A DNA stretch of 64,000 nt from Herbidospora yilanensis (GCF_001570565.1 NZ_BBXE01000032.1:1-64000), one strand, 5' to 3'; shown: positions 1-9,786, counted from the first letter of the stretch. Numbers and translations are program-made. Notes: generated by a model not told the origin, from the sequence alone.

Positions 1-2
1 CC

Positions 3-3000
3 CCCGTTCCCGCCCCCGTCCCTGCCGCCGACCCGGTCAAGGCGGCCAAGCAGCAGGCGGGACGGCAGCAGAAGCCGATCGAGATCGAGAGTCTCCACAC
101 GGAGAACTCCACCACCGTCGCCAACCCCGACGGAAAGACCCTGGGCACCTACGTCTACAGCCGGCCCGTCCGGGTCAAGCGCGACGGCGCCTGGAAGGGC
201 GTCGACACGACGCTGATCGCGGGGAACGGGGTGGTCAGGCCCCGGATGACAGCGCTGGACATCAGCCTGTCCGACGGCGGCGACGCCACCCTCCTGACCG
301 CCAGGGGGAAGACGCTCGGCACCGCGAAGGACAAGGCCGGAGAGGTGCGGATCGCCGCACCGGGCATCCTGCCCGCGCCGAAGCTGACAGGCAACAGGGC
401 CGTGTACGAATCGGCCTACGGCCCCGCCGTCGATCTGGTGGTCACGGTGACCGCGACCGGCTTCCGCCAGGAGATCGTGATCCGGGAACGACCGGCCGGG
501 CCGTTGAAACTACCGGTGCCGGCCGTCCTGCCCGACGGCATGCGCTACGGAAAGACCATCACGGGCAAAGCGGCCGTGCTGACGGGCGACAAGCAGGTCA
601 CCGACCTGGCCACGGTACGGATGCTGGACGCCACGGCGGCCCAGACCCCCGGTTCCGGCCACGTCGGCGCGGCGGCCACCTCCATCGAGAACCGGCCGGG
701 CGGCCCCGCCCTGGTGCTGTCCCCGGAAGCGGCCTTCCTCGCCGACCCGCGGGTCACCTACCCGGTGACACTGACCGCGGCCGAATCGGACTGGTATGGC
801 GCCGGCTACCCCGACGACACGTTCATCAACAACAAGACCTGGGGCACCGGCGGTCCCAACCAGGGCATGTTCAAGCTGCTTGTCGGCAACGGCGGCAACG
901 CCATCTCCAACGGTGCGACCAACGACCCGAGCACGGTCTGGCGCAGCTACCTGCGCTTCGACCTGACCGGCGCGCCGTTCATGGGCCGCCCGATCCTCAA
1001 CGCCGACCTGCGTCCGTGGAACTACCGCTCCCACGCCTGCGGCGACCAGGCAGGCGACATCGTGGTGCGACGGATCACCAGCACGTGGAGCGTCAACACG
1101 CTCAGCTGGAGCGCCCAGCCGTCCGTGACCACGGCCGGGCAGGGCGTCAAGGGCAGCGCCGTGGGCGATCACTGCTCCGGCAACCTTCATGCCCAGGACG
1201 TCTTCTACACCATCGAGGACATCGTCCGGGCCTGGGGCGCCGGTCAGCCCAACCACGGCCTGCGCATCAGCGCACTGGCCGAGGGCGGCGTCGTCAACTG
1301 GCGGGAGTTCCGCTCGGCCAACTACACCGACTCCGACGGCCACCCGCCGCACCTGTTCGTCAAGTACGAGGAGCCCGCGCCCCCGGCCGAGACCAAGGGC
1401 ATCTTCCTGCCCTACTTCGACAACCCCACGATCGGCGACGCCCGGGACAACGAGTTCGGCGCCGACACGCGGCCCACGGCCCCGGAGATCACCGAAACGC
1501 AGGCGTTGCGGCAGCGTGAGGAATCGCCGGACTACGTCATGGAGGACTCCGCGCTGGGCGTGGGCGTACCCGATGACATGAGCGCGGAGGAGTGGCTCGA
1601 CGCGATCGAGGCGGTGCATCCGACCGACCCCGACCCCGAGCCGCCGACCGGCCCCGACACCTCGCCGCCCACGGTGGACGGCACCTACCCGGAGGCCGAC
1701 GCGATCGGCACGCCGGTCGGCGAGCCGGTGCGCGCCGGGTTCGGCGAGCCCGTCACCGACGCCGTGATCGTGGTGAAAAACCCCAACGGCAGCCCCGTCA
1801 CGGGCACGACCACCACGGACGACAACGGCCGGGTGCTCATCTTCACGCCCGGCGCGGCGCTGGCCGCCAACATCCGGTACACCGCCGAAGTGAGCGGCGC
1901 GAAGGACGCCGCAGGCAACGTCATGGCGGCTCCGCACGTCTGGTCGTTCACCACGATCGCGGAGAGCACCGCGCCGACGATCGTGCAGGCCGTCCCGGCC
2001 CGGAACGCCACCGGGGTCGCCGCCACCACCCCGGTGCAGGTCATGTTCAGCGAGGCCGTACAGGAGGCCCTGCTCTCGGTGAAGAACCCGGCGGGCGCCG
2101 CGGTCGCGGGCACCACGGCGATGGACGCGGCGAACACGGTGCTGACCTTCACTCCCGCGCAGGCCCTCGCGCGCGGCACCAGATACACCGTGACGGTGAG
2201 CGGCGCGAAGGACGCCGCAGGAAATGTCATGACGCCGGACACCTGGTCATTCACCACCAACGGCGTCGGCCTGGTGGCGGCCTACGGCATGGAGGAGGGC
2301 GCCGGCACCACGATCGGAGACTCCTCGGGCCAGGGCAACACGGGCCTGGCACAGGGCACCACCTGGGTCACCGGCGGCCGGTACGGCAAGGCGTTGTCGT
2401 TCGACGGCAGCACCAGCGTGGTCAGCGTCGCCGACTCCCCGTCGCTCCGCCTGACGACGGCCGCGACGTTGTCGGCCTGGGTCAGACCAGCGACCGTCGC
2501 CAATTGGCGCACCATCATGATGAAGACCGACAACGAGCAGCTTTCCTACGGCCTGTACGCCTCCAACGGCACCGTCCCGTCCGGCTGGTTCTCCGCGGAG
2601 ACCACGGGACGGGTGACGGTCGACGGCCTCGCGCCGTTGCCCACCGCCACGTGGCGGCATGTCGCCGTCACCTACAACGGCAGCAGCGCCCGCCTCTACG
2701 TCGACGGCGCTCTGGTCAGCCAGGCCGCCACGACGGGCAGCCTGCTGGACGTCGACGGCGACCTGCGCATCGGCGCCAACACCATCTGGGGCGAGTACTT
2801 CAGCGGCCTCATCGACGAGGTCCGCGTGTACAACGTCGTCCAGACCCCCGCCCAGATCCAGGCCGACATGGCCACCCAGATCGGCGGCACGACCCCCGGG
2901 CCGTCCCCGTCGCCCAGTCCGTCCCCATCGCCATCCCCATCGCCCACCCCGACCTCGACGCCCGTCCCGGGATTGGTGGCGGCCTACGGCATGGAGGAAG

Positions 3001-5318
3001 GGACCGGCACCACGATCGGCGACTCCTCCGGCCAGGTCAACACCGGCTTGGCGCTGGACACCGGCTGGAGCAATGCGGGCCGGCACGGCAAGGCGTTGTC
3101 GTTCAACGGCACCTCCAGCATGGTCACCGTCGCCGACTCCCCGTCACTGGGCCTGACGACCGGCCTGACGCTGTCGGCCTGGATCAGACCCACGAACCTC
3201 ACAAGCTGGCGCACCATCCTGATGAAGGACGACCCACAGATCGGGATGTTGTCATACGGCCTGTACGCCTCCAACACGATCGTCCCCTCCGCCTGGCTGG
3301 CCACCGACCTCGAGGACGTGATGAAGGTCAACGGCGAAACGGCGTTGCCCACCAACGCCTGGCGTCATGTGGCCGTCACCTACGACGGCACCACCGCCCG
3401 CCTGTACGTCGACGGCACCCCGATCAGCCAGGTCCCCGCCACCGGCAGTCTGCTGGACGTCGACGGCGACCTGCACATCGGCGCCAACACCATCTGGGGC
3501 GAGTACTTCAGCGGCCTCATCGACGAGGTCCGCGTCTACAACCTGGCCCAGAGCCCTGCCCAGATCCAGGCCGACATGGCCACCCAGATCGGCGCGGCCC
3601 CGCCCTGGTCGGGCACCCTCGCGCAGCCGGGAACAACCGCGAAGTCGGCCGGCCCCGCAGGGGCCATCGCGAAACTGGCGGTGTCCGGCACCACCGGCGC
3701 GCCCCGGCTCAGCGCCTGGCTGACCGGCCCGCAGGACCACCGGGCGAAGGTCGAGTTCGAGGTCGCCCCCAAGCCGTCCAAGTCGGCGAAGCACCAGAAG
3801 CCGATCTGGTCCGGCACGGTCGAAGCCGCGGGGAGCACCACCGCCGAGGCGAGCATGCCGTCCGGTCTGCTCACCAATCGACAGGAGACACGCTGGCGGG
3901 CCAGGACCACGACCGGTGAATGGTCGGCCTGGCAACCGGTCTCCATCACGCCGCCCGTCCGCCCTGCCGTGGCCAAGCAGGAGGTCCGCAACCTCGCCGC
4001 CGCCAAGAAGTTCCCCTACGAGCACGTGACCGCGGCGCAGTGCCAGACCGCCATCGCCGATATCAACCGACCGGACCTGGCCGGTTCGATGCACCGGCGA
4101 GGCTGGTACTCCAAGAACTCGTACAGCATGTGCTACGCCATGTGGATCGGCGAACGCGACGAGGACTCCAGCGTCAACGACGACACCCCGCTGCTGAGCG
4201 ACACCAACTGGTACGGCCGGCTGACGATCGTGCTGAACAGCCACGTCGGCAAGGGCCACAACGCCGCCACCCCAAGGGCCGCCAGAAACGGCCCCACCGG
4301 TTACAGCAGCCGGGACATCAAGGTCGAACTCGGCGTCACCGACATCCACCTCCTCGATGAGGACTGGGACGACCGCGCGTTCCGGGTCAGCCTGGGCGAG
4401 TCGGCGGACTGTGCCGCCACGTTCGTCGACACCGACGGCGTGACCAAGCCGTGGGGGTACGGCAAGGAGCTCACGGTCGCCCAGTGGCGCGCCCGCGGAC
4501 CGATCGAGATCAAGCTGAGCGTGCCCGAGAACGTGCGGTCGACGAGCCCGGACAAGGGCAACACGTGCAGCCTCAAGCCATCCATCAAGTACACCCACAA
4601 CCCAGAACTGATGGACAGCTTCAAGACCCTCAATCCGAGCTTCAAGGGTAAGGAGTGGGTGCAGCACTTCATCTGCGACAGCGCCGACTGGATCAAGGCC
4701 TACACCGGTGGCTGCATCGTCAACACCGTGCGTCCGGTCTTCATCCTCGACGGCAACGAGGCCAAGGTGAAGGAGTCGGCCGCGCACTGGCTCGACGCGC
4801 TCTACTACCCCGGCAACACCAATCCGGACAAAGGAACGGCCAAGCGCATCCCCGGCCAGTTCAGCTGGCAGAATCCCGGCTGCACGCAGGGTCAGACCCC
4901 CGCCTGCCTGCACCGCACGCGGGACACGACCACCATCAACAACAACCGCAAGGTGTCGATCCCGATGTGCCGGAAGATGTGGCCGGCCTACAAGGGCCAC
5001 TGCGACGAATTCCCCTTCGCCTCAACGGTCGAGGGGGCGGCGAACCCGAGCTGGGACTATTCCGTGCGCACCATCAAGGGCGCGGACAACTGCTCTTCGG
5101 GGTCGCGGACGAGCGTGTTCTACCAGCGTCACCGAATCCGTGACCGTTTCTCGTTCTGGGTCGCCATCATTCCGGACGGGCGAACGGCGCCGCTGGGCGG
5201 CGCCCCCGGCGTCGTCGTCACCGATCCGCTTCCGGATGAGTTGCCAGAGCTCGATCACGCCACCTGCACGATCGACGGAATCGGAGCCAACATCATCGGC
5301 CCCATTCCCCCTGCCTGA
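3..5318 (+). CDS. Large secreted multidomain protein with C-terminal NucA/NucB nuclease domain (5' end outside window)
   Basis: The frame is open from the left edge, so the N-terminus and any signal peptide lie outside. Domains in order: a DNRLRE-type beta domain (about nt 800-1370, with many Trp and 'RSYLRFDL'), two SbsA-type Ig-like repeats (nt 1660-1965 and 1966-2265, both with 'SGAKDAAGNVM'), LamG 1 (2270-2880), a Pro/Ser linker (2895-2965), LamG 2 (2975-3590), then a Cys-rich region ending in a NucA/NucB domain. The tip carries 'CDEFPFASTVEG' (nt 5001-5036), followed by 'DNCSSGSR' and an FY...R...F pattern typical of secreted NucA/NucB DNases. A cell-surface or secreted toxin or DNase with carbohydrate- or surface-binding modules is inferred. 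No immunity-like gene follows; a strong hairpin closes the unit. The domain calls are firm, the biological role is not. Confidence 0.85.
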   Translation, partial: PVPAPVPAADPVKAAKQQAGRQQKPIEIESLHTENSTTVANPDGKTLGTYVYSRPVRVKRDGAWKGVDTTLIAGNGVVRPRMTALDISLSDGGDATLLTARGKTLGTAKDKAGEVRIAAPGILPAPKLTGNRAVYESAYGPAVDLVVTVTATGFRQEIVIRERPAGPLKLPVPAVLPDGMRYGKTITGKAAVLTGDKQVTDLATVRMLDATAAQTPGSGHVGAAATSIENRPGGPALVLSPEAAFLADPRVTYPVTLTAAESDWYGAGYPDDTFINNKTWGTGGPNQGMFKLLVGNGGNAISNGATNDPSTVWRSYLRFDLTGAPFMGRPILNADLRPWNYRSHACGDQAGDIVVRRITSTWSVNTLSWSAQPSVTTAGQGVKGSAVGDHCSGNLHAQDVFYTIEDIVRAWGAGQPNHGLRISALAEGGVVNWREFRSANYTDSDGHPPHLFVKYEEPAPPAETKGIFLPYFDNPTIGDARDNEFGADTRPTAPEITETQALRQREESPDYVMEDSALGVGVPDDMSAEEWLDAIEAVHPTDPDPEPPTGPDTSPPTVDGTYPEADAIGTPVGEPVRAGFGEPVTDAVIVVKNPNGSPVTGTTTTDDNGRVLIFTPGAALAANIRYTAEVSGAKDAAGNVMAAPHVWSFTTIAESTAPTIVQAVPARNATGVAATTPVQVMFSEAVQEALLSVKNPAGAAVAGTTAMDAANTVLTFTPAQALARGTRYTVTVSGAKDAAGNVMTPDTWSFTTNGVGLVAAYGMEEGAGTTIGDSSGQGNTGLAQGTTWVTGGRYGKALSFDGSTSVVSVADSPSLRLTTAATLSAWVRPATVANWRTIMMKTDNEQLSYGLYASNGTVPSGWFSAETTGRVTVDGLAPLPTATWRHVAVTYNGSSARLYVDGALVSQAATTGSLLDVDGDLRIGANTIWGEYFSGLIDEVRVYNVVQTPAQIQADMATQIGGTTPGPSPSPSPSPSPSPSPTPTSTPVPGLVAAYGMEEGTGTTIGDSSGQVNTGLALDTGWSNAGRHGKALSFNGTSSMVTVADSPSLGLTTGLTLSAWIRPTNLTSWRTILMKDDPQIGMLSYGLYASNTIVPSAWLATDLEDVMKVNGETALPTNAWRHVAVTYDGTTARLYVDGTPISQVPATGSLLDVDGDLHIGANTIWGEYFSGLIDEVRVYNLAQSPAQIQADMATQIGAAPPWSGTLAQPGTTAKSAGPAGAIAKLAVSGTTGAPRLSAWLTGPQDHRAKVEFEVAPKPSKSAKHQKPIWSGTVEAAGSTTAEASMPSGLLTNRQETRWRARTTTGEWSAWQPVSITPPVRPAVAKQEVRNLAAAKKFPYEHVTAAQCQTAIADINRPDLAGSMHRRGWYSKNSYSMCYAMWIGERDEDSSVNDDTPLLSDTNWYGRLTIVLNSHVGKGHNAATPRAARNGPTGYSSRDIKVELGVTDIHLLDEDWDDRAFRVSLGESADCAATFVDTDGVTKPWGYGKELTVAQWRARGPIEIKLSVPENVRSTSPDKGNTCSLKPSIKYTHNPELMDSFKTLNPSFKGKEWVQHFICDSADWIKAYTGGCIVNTVRPVFILDGNEAKVKESAAHWLDALYYPGNTNPDKGTAKRIPGQFSWQNPGCTQGQTPACLHRTRDTTTINNNRKVSIPMCRKMWPAYKGHCDEFPFASTVEGAANPSWDYSVRTIKGADNCSSGSRTSVFYQRHRIRDRFSFWVAIIPDGRTAPLGGAPGVVVTDPLPDELPELDHATCTIDGIGANIIGPIPPA
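2742..2834 (+). repeat. Near-identical segment of LamG 1, copied in LamG 2 (3450-3542)
   Basis: The stretch from 2742 matches the stretch from 3450 with only a few changes over about 93 bases, at a constant offset of 708. The rest of the two LamG domains is clearly more diverged. This suggests recent duplication or gene conversion inside the gene. Confidence 0.8.
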
Positions 5319-5340
5319 TGAATAACCCCTGAGGGGCAAC

Positions 5341-5376
5341 CGGGGTGAGGGCGGTTCGTTCGCCGCCCTCACCCCG
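5341..5376 (+). terminator. Hairpin terminator after the NucA/NucB gene
   Basis: Arms 5341-5354 and 5363-5376 form a perfect 14-bp GC-rich stem around an 8-base loop, 23 bases after the stop codon. There is no U-run, as is common for actinomycete terminators. Confidence 0.8.
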
Positions 5377-5796
5377 TCCGGGGCGGGTTCCGCGAGCCGG
5401 GCGTACAGTGAGCTCCACTAGCCAAATTCAGCCAGAGAGCTTTGATGGCTGAGGTTATGGCGGCTGCAGGTCCAGGCGGTGAAACCGGCCGATCCCGCTG
5501 CTGGACGAGGACGACATCCGCCGCGAGGGCGCCATCCTCGACCCCCGGAGCTTCGCCCGGGTCGCGGCGGTGCTGCAGGTCCTGGCCATCAGCCCCTGAG
5601 CTTCTCACCCGCACAGCATCACCTGACCAGAAACCGGCGTCGACCTGCGGGAAAGCACTACCAAGATCGGGTCATGGCCCCTTTCTCACGTATTCGGTTC
5701 CCAGCCCGAGTAGCCGGTCTCGGCCCGGCACTGCGCGTCCGCGACCGCCGAGTCGATCTCGGCCCGCGTGCCGCGTGGTTTGTCCGAATCCGCCCT
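5377..5796. other. Intergenic stretch with no supported gene
   Basis: It lies between the plus-strand hairpin and the end of the minus-strand copper gene. A plus-strand frame ending at about 5599 reads plausibly (it contains 'LLDEDDIRREGAILDP') but has a stop directly upstream and no start. It may be the tail of a decayed gene, which I do not recognise. Confidence 0.5.
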
Positions 5797-7551
5797 TCAG
5801 GCGCTCACGTCGACCACGACGCGAACCGTGGCCTGGTCCGTCTCCGTGGTGCGGACCGTGAGAACGGCCTGCCAGCGACCCGGTAACGGCAGGTTCAGCT
5901 GGCCGATGTAGTGCCCGTCGGCGCCCTGGAGCTCCACCGGGATCGGCCCGAGGTCCCGGTCTGTGAGGGTCATGGCGGCGTGCACCTCCGGCACGTTGAG
6001 CGGCGCGCCGTTCGGGTCGAGCACCGACAGGTGCAGCTGCGCCGGCCCCACCTTGGGCGGAAATACCGTGAGCAGCACCGCACCGCGCGAGGCGGGGCCG
6101 GAGCCGGCCGAGAACGGCACGGGTATGGGTACGGCCGGCACCGGCGCCGCTCGATTCGCGGGCGCCGCCGTATTCGCGGTCGCCGCCGTCGAGCGGGCCG
6201 GCTCCATGGCGACCAACGCGGCGGACAGGCCGAGCACGACGGCGCCCACCCCCATCTCGGCCAGCAGCCGCCGGTAGAACGCGTAGAGCTGGTGCGGGTC
6301 AGGGCCGCCGCGGCGCCGGTTGCCGACCGCGCCGTAGTGGCGGGCGACCCATCCGCGGGCGGCGGCGCCGAACGCGACCAGCACGACCACGAGGGCGACC
6401 TTCACCAGCAGAACCCGGCCGTACGCGGTGGCGAACAGCGCCGGCGGCGACCCGACCTGCCGCCATGCCTGGAACAGCCCGGTGGCGGCGATGAGCGCCA
6501 CGCACACCAGCGCCGTGTGCGAGAACCGGGGCACCGCCACGCGCAGGGTGACGGCGTCGCGGGTCGGCACGTGCGTCACGGCGAGCGCGACGAGACCCCC
6601 GAGCCAGACCGAGCCGGCGACGAGGTGCACGACGTCGACCGGCACGGCGAACCCGCCGGCCTCGCCCGTCACGCTGTGGTTCGCGATGCTCCAGGTCACG
6701 GCGAGCGCCGCGGCGGCCGCGAGCACCGCCGCCGCGGCCGTCCACCGCGTGCGGCGGTCCGGCGCGTCCGGGTAGCGGTTCAGCAGCCAGACGAGCGCGG
6801 GCGCCGCGGCGAGCAGCAGAGCGACGCGAACCCCGAGGGCACGGCCCAGGCCGGTGGCCCACGTCGTGGACAGCAGCCGCGGGTCGAAGGCGCTCGCCAC
6901 ATCGCCGTCGGCCAGGTACGGCCCGTACAACAGGCCGGAGGCGATCGCGGCGGCGAGGCTGGCGCCCCAGCCGGCCCACAACGCCCGCCGGGCCGACCGT
7001 CGCCGCGCACCGGCCGGCCAGCACCACGCCAGGTAGAACGCGGTGCCGAGCAGCACGGCGAACCCTGCGAACGCGGCCCACCGGGCGGCGCCGTACGCCG
7101 TCGCGGCATCGCCGGAACGATCGCCCGGGGGCGTGACGCCGGCCGGTTGGCTGCCCGGCGTACCGACGGTGAACGTGTAGGCGCCCTGCACCGGGTGGCT
7201 GTCGGAGGACACCACCCGCCACGAGACGGTGTAGACGCCGTCGGCTAGTTTCCCGTTCAGCGGGGCCTCCACCGACGTGTCGTCGCCCACGCGGTGGACC
7301 GGTGCGCCGATGCCGATGCGGGCGCCGTCCGGGCCGAACAGCCGCACGCCGTCCGGCGGCACGGTCACCGGGTCGGTGAACTGCAGCAGCAGCGTCCGAG
7401 GGGAGTCCTGGTAGATCTGGCCGTTGGCCGGCACGGCGTTGACCAGTTCCGCGTGCGCCCAGGCAGGGCTCGCCACCACGAGGGACACGGCGGTGGCGAA
7501 CCCTGCGAGGAGGACGGCGAGCCCCGTGCCGCGCGTCCTGGTGCGGGTCAT
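5797..7551 (-). CDS. CopC-CopD fusion, copper transport/resistance membrane protein
   Basis: The 584-residue protein starts with a signal peptide ending in 'SPAWAHAELV', so the mature chain begins with the His that CopC domains use to bind Cu(II). A CopC beta-domain follows to about residue 130 ('SSDSHPVQGAYTFTVG'), then a CopD region of about eight membrane segments, and a C-terminal extracellular beta domain (about 480-584) with 'VPEVHAAMT'. Such YcnJ-like fusions move or buffer copper across the membrane. The start lies 2 bases after the stop of the YcnI-type gene, so the two are co-transcribed. That neighbour and the multicopper oxidase make a copper role very likely; the direction of transport cannot be read from sequence. 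Confidence 0.92.
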   Translation of the reverse strand: MTRTRTRGTGLAVLLAGFATAVSLVVASPAWAHAELVNAVPANGQIYQDSPRTLLLQFTDPVTVPPDGVRLFGPDGARIGIGAPVHRVGDDTSVEAPLNGKLADGVYTVSWRVVSSDSHPVQGAYTFTVGTPGSQPAGVTPPGDRSGDAATAYGAARWAAFAGFAVLLGTAFYLAWCWPAGARRRSARRALWAGWGASLAAAIASGLLYGPYLADGDVASAFDPRLLSTTWATGLGRALGVRVALLLAAAPALVWLLNRYPDAPDRRTRWTAAAAVLAAAAALAVTWSIANHSVTGEAGGFAVPVDVVHLVAGSVWLGGLVALAVTHVPTRDAVTLRVAVPRFSHTALVCVALIAATGLFQAWRQVGSPPALFATAYGRVLLVKVALVVVLVAFGAAARGWVARHYGAVGNRRRGGPDPHQLYAFYRRLLAEMGVGAVVLGLSAALVAMEPARSTAATANTAAPANRAAPVPAVPIPVPFSAGSGPASRGAVLLTVFPPKVGPAQLHLSVLDPNGAPLNVPEVHAAMTLTDRDLGPIPVELQGADGHYIGQLNLPLPGRWQAVLTVRTTETDQATVRVVVDVSA

Positions 7552-7553
7552 GG

Positions 7554-8303
7554 CTAGAGCCGCCCGGCGGTGTCCGCCTCCGCGAGCGGCGCGGAGGCCG
7601 GCACCGGGGTGCGCGGACGCAGCCAGGTCGCGGCCGCCGTCAGCAGCGCGAGGGCGCCGAGCGCGAGGCCGGCCAAGCCGAGCAGGCGAGCGACACCGTC
7701 GTCGTCGGTGGTGGTGGTGGGGGTGGGGATGGCCGCGGCGGGCGCGTTGGCCTGCGCGTCCGCCGGCTTGACGTCGATCACCGGCGCCGGGTGTTCGGGC
7801 CGTGGCGCGCCGGCCTCCGGGACGTCGATCCAGCGGACGACCTCACCGCCGCTGTAGGTCTGCAGCGCCTTGAACACGAGCTGGCCGGGCGTGGTGGGCA
7901 GCGGACCGAGGGACACCTCGAAGAGCTGGAACTCGCCGGGCTTGATGGCGCCGCCCTCCCACACGATGCCCGTGACGGCCTTGTGGGCGGCCTCGTCGTC
8001 GGACCCGGCGGACGCGGCGGACGCGGCGTTCGGCAGTTGCCGGGTGGCGACAGTGGCCGTCCAGCCCGGGACGGGGCGCAGGGAGGCGCTGGTGAGCTGG
8101 GCGTTCTCCGGGAAGACGACCTCGACGCGGATCGTTTTCGCGTCCGGGCGCTCGTTGGGCACCTTGAACGCGAACGTGCCGTAGCCGCCGGCGGTGGCGA
8201 CCGAGGGGGAAACGGTGACGTGAGCCCACGCCGGCAAGGCGGAGGCGAGCAGGACGGCGACGCCGGCCACGAGCGTCGCGGTGACGGCACGGATGAGCTT
8301 CAT
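7554..8303 (-). CDS. YcnI-type (DUF1775) copper-binding membrane-anchored protein
   Basis: A 249-residue protein with a signal peptide cleaved near 'LPAWAHVTVSP', so the mature N-terminal His matches the copper-binding end of DUF1775/YcnI proteins. The DUF1775 domain fills about residues 30-175 ('FKVPNERPDAKTIRVEVVFP'). A linker and one C-terminal membrane helix with a basic tail ('WLRPRTP') follow. I chose the ATG at 8303 because an AAGGAG box lies just upstream and it opens directly onto the signal peptide; a longer frame to 8360 lacks this. The gene is 2 bases upstream of the CopC-CopD gene, the usual ycnI-ycnJ order. Its likely role is a periplasmic copper chaperone or donor. Confidence 0.9.
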   Translation of the reverse strand: MKLIRAVTATLVAGVAVLLASALPAWAHVTVSPSVATAGGYGTFAFKVPNERPDAKTIRVEVVFPENAQLTSASLRPVPGWTATVATRQLPNAASAASAGSDDEAAHKAVTGIVWEGGAIKPGEFQLFEVSLGPLPTTPGQLVFKALQTYSGGEVVRWIDVPEAGAPRPEHPAPVIDVKPADAQANAPAAAIPTPTTTTDDDGVARLLGLAGLALGALALLTAAATWLRPRTPVPASAPLAEADTAGRL

Positions 8304-8336
8304 GCACGGACTCCTTGCGCGTATCGGTATGTGGAG

Positions 8337-8376
8337 CCCGTGCCGGTCAGGTGCGTTCACGGCTGACCGGCACGGG
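8337..8376 (-). terminator. Hairpin after the multicopper oxidase gene
   Basis: Arms 8337-8349 and 8364-8376 are a perfect 13-bp inverted repeat with a 14-base loop, in the gap between the oxidase stop and the YcnI start. It suggests that the oxidase and the ycnI-copCD pair are at least partly separate transcripts. Confidence 0.75.
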
Positions 8377-8400
8377 TTCGGAGGCGGGTTCAGCCGGCGA

Positions 8401-9786
8401 TTACGGCGTTACATTGACGATCGTCACGAGGCCGACCATGCCGTGGGGTCCCTCGGAGTGAGAGAAGATGTGGCAGTGCAGCATCCACTTCCCGGGCTCT
8501 TTGGGCTGGAACACGATGTCGTACGTCTGTCCGACGCCGACGTTGAGCGTGTCCACGGTGTAGGGTGACGCGAGCTTGTTGCCGTCTTGGGCCACGACCT
8601 GGAACGGCACCCCATGCAGGTGCATCGGGTGGATCATCTCGGGGCCCGTGCCGATCAGCCGGACGTGGACCTTCTGGTTGACCGCCGCCGTCAGTGGCAC
8701 GGTCGCCGGGTACGACTTGCCGTTGAGGGTGAACCCGTTGGAACCGTCGCCGATCTCGATGGTGTAGTGCTTGTCGGCGGCGATGTCGCCCAGCGTCGGG
8801 GTCACCAGGAGCGCGCCGTAGAGGCCCCGGCCGACCTGGCCGCCACCCATGTGCGAGTGGTACCAGTGCGTGCCGGACGACTTGGCGGTCCACTCGTACG
8901 TGTAGGTCTGGCCGGGCATGATGTGCGGCTGGGTGATGTCCGGCACGCCGTCCTGCGCGTTCGGCAGTTGCATGCCGTGCCAGTGCACCGCCGTGTGCTC
9001 CGGCAGGTCGTTCTGCACGATGACCCGCACCCGGTCGCCCTCGTTGACCTTGATGGTGGGGCCGGGCACTATGCCGTTGAATGTGTACGCCAGCTTCACC
9101 ACCCCGGGCGAGACCTCCCAGTCGGTCTGCGACATGCACAGCTTGAACACCTTGACGGTGCCGACCAGATCGTAGGCGGCCAGCCGGGTGCCGTCGCCCT
9201 GGTCGGCGCCGAGGACCGGCTTGTCGCAGGGCTCGGAGCCGGGCGGTGGCGTCGTCGTCGGGGTGGCGCTCGGGCTCGGGCTCGGGCTCGTGCCCGGGCT
9301 GCCACTCGGCGACGGGCTCGCGCTCGGTGACCGGGACGGCGACGGGCTCGCGCTCGGCGACCGGGACGGCGACGGCGGTGCCGTTCCGGCGTTGATGATG
9401 CCGGTCATGTACGGGTGGAGACTGCAGTAGTAGTTGTACGAGCCGGCGGTGGTGACGGTGACCATGAAGCTTGCCCCGGGCGGCAGGTCCGGGGAGGTGA
9501 AGTCGCCGCGGATGGCGTGGACGGTACCGTCTGTCTCCTGGTTGACGAACGTGACCGTGTCGCCGGGTGCCAGCGTGAGCACGTCCGGCGTGAACGCGAA
9601 GTTCTTGATCACGATCGTGTGGTTCGTGGCACTGTTCGCGGCCTTCGGCGCGAACAGTGCCGCGCCGGAGACCAGCATCGAGAGCGCGATCACGCCGATC
9701 AGCATCAGCCGTCGTACCGGTGGCGAGGCGTCGGAGAGGGCACGCCGGAGGGCCGCGAAGGGCTCCGGCGCGGTCGTATCAGGCAT
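8401..9786 (-). CDS. Multicopper oxidase with N-terminal blue-copper (cupredoxin) domain
   Basis: The 461-residue protein has an N-terminal membrane anchor (residues 26-46), then a cupredoxin domain with type-1 ligands in 'DGTVHAI' and 'CSLHPYM' (C-x2-H-x2-M, amicyanin-like spacing). A Ser/Pro linker of repeated 'SPSPS' blocks leads to a two-domain multicopper oxidase. All copper motifs are present: 'HWHG', 'HWYHSHMGG', 'HPMHLHG' and 'HCHIFSHSEGPHGM'. The protein should act outside the membrane and pass electrons from the blue-copper domain or a substrate to oxygen, or oxidise Cu(I). A GAGGAAG box precedes the start. Hairpins on both sides (9882-9916 and 8337-8376) suggest its own transcript. 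The substrate is unknown; nitrite reductase-like activity is possible but unsupported. Confidence 0.92.
   Translation of the reverse strand: MPDTTAPEPFAALRRALSDASPPVRRLMLIGVIALSMLVSGAALFAPKAANSATNHTIVIKNFAFTPDVLTLAPGDTVTFVNQETDGTVHAIRGDFTSPDLPPGASFMVTVTTAGSYNYYCSLHPYMTGIINAGTAPPSPSRSPSASPSPSRSPSASPSPSGSPGTSPSPSPSATPTTTPPPGSEPCDKPVLGADQGDGTRLAAYDLVGTVKVFKLCMSQTDWEVSPGVVKLAYTFNGIVPGPTIKVNEGDRVRVIVQNDLPEHTAVHWHGMQLPNAQDGVPDITQPHIMPGQTYTYEWTAKSSGTHWYHSHMGGGQVGRGLYGALLVTPTLGDIAADKHYTIEIGDGSNGFTLNGKSYPATVPLTAAVNQKVHVRLIGTGPEMIHPMHLHGVPFQVVAQDGNKLASPYTVDTLNVGVGQTYDIVFQPKEPGKWMLHCHIFSHSEGPHGMVGLVTIVNVTP

Noticed and set aside
510..1937. Long minus-strand frame of 475 codons opposite the NucA/NucB gene
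   Set aside because: It is an Arg/Gly/Val-rich antisense shadow caused by high GC in third positions; no family features.
2895..2965. Short tandem repeat (CCATCG/CCGTCG units)
   Set aside because: It only encodes the Pro/Ser linker between the LamG domains; not an independent element or CRISPR.
1592..3919. Plus-strand frame of 775 codons inside the first gene
   Set aside because: Arg/His-rich, repetitive out-of-frame translation of the real Ig-LamG region.
5911..7248. Plus-strand frame of 445 codons opposite copC-copD
   Set aside because: Antisense of a gene with clear CopC/CopD domains; low-complexity Arg/Gly composition.
9240..9380. Imperfect GC-rich repeats in the oxidase gene
   Set aside because: They encode the Ser/Pro linker of the oxidase; no evidence of another function.
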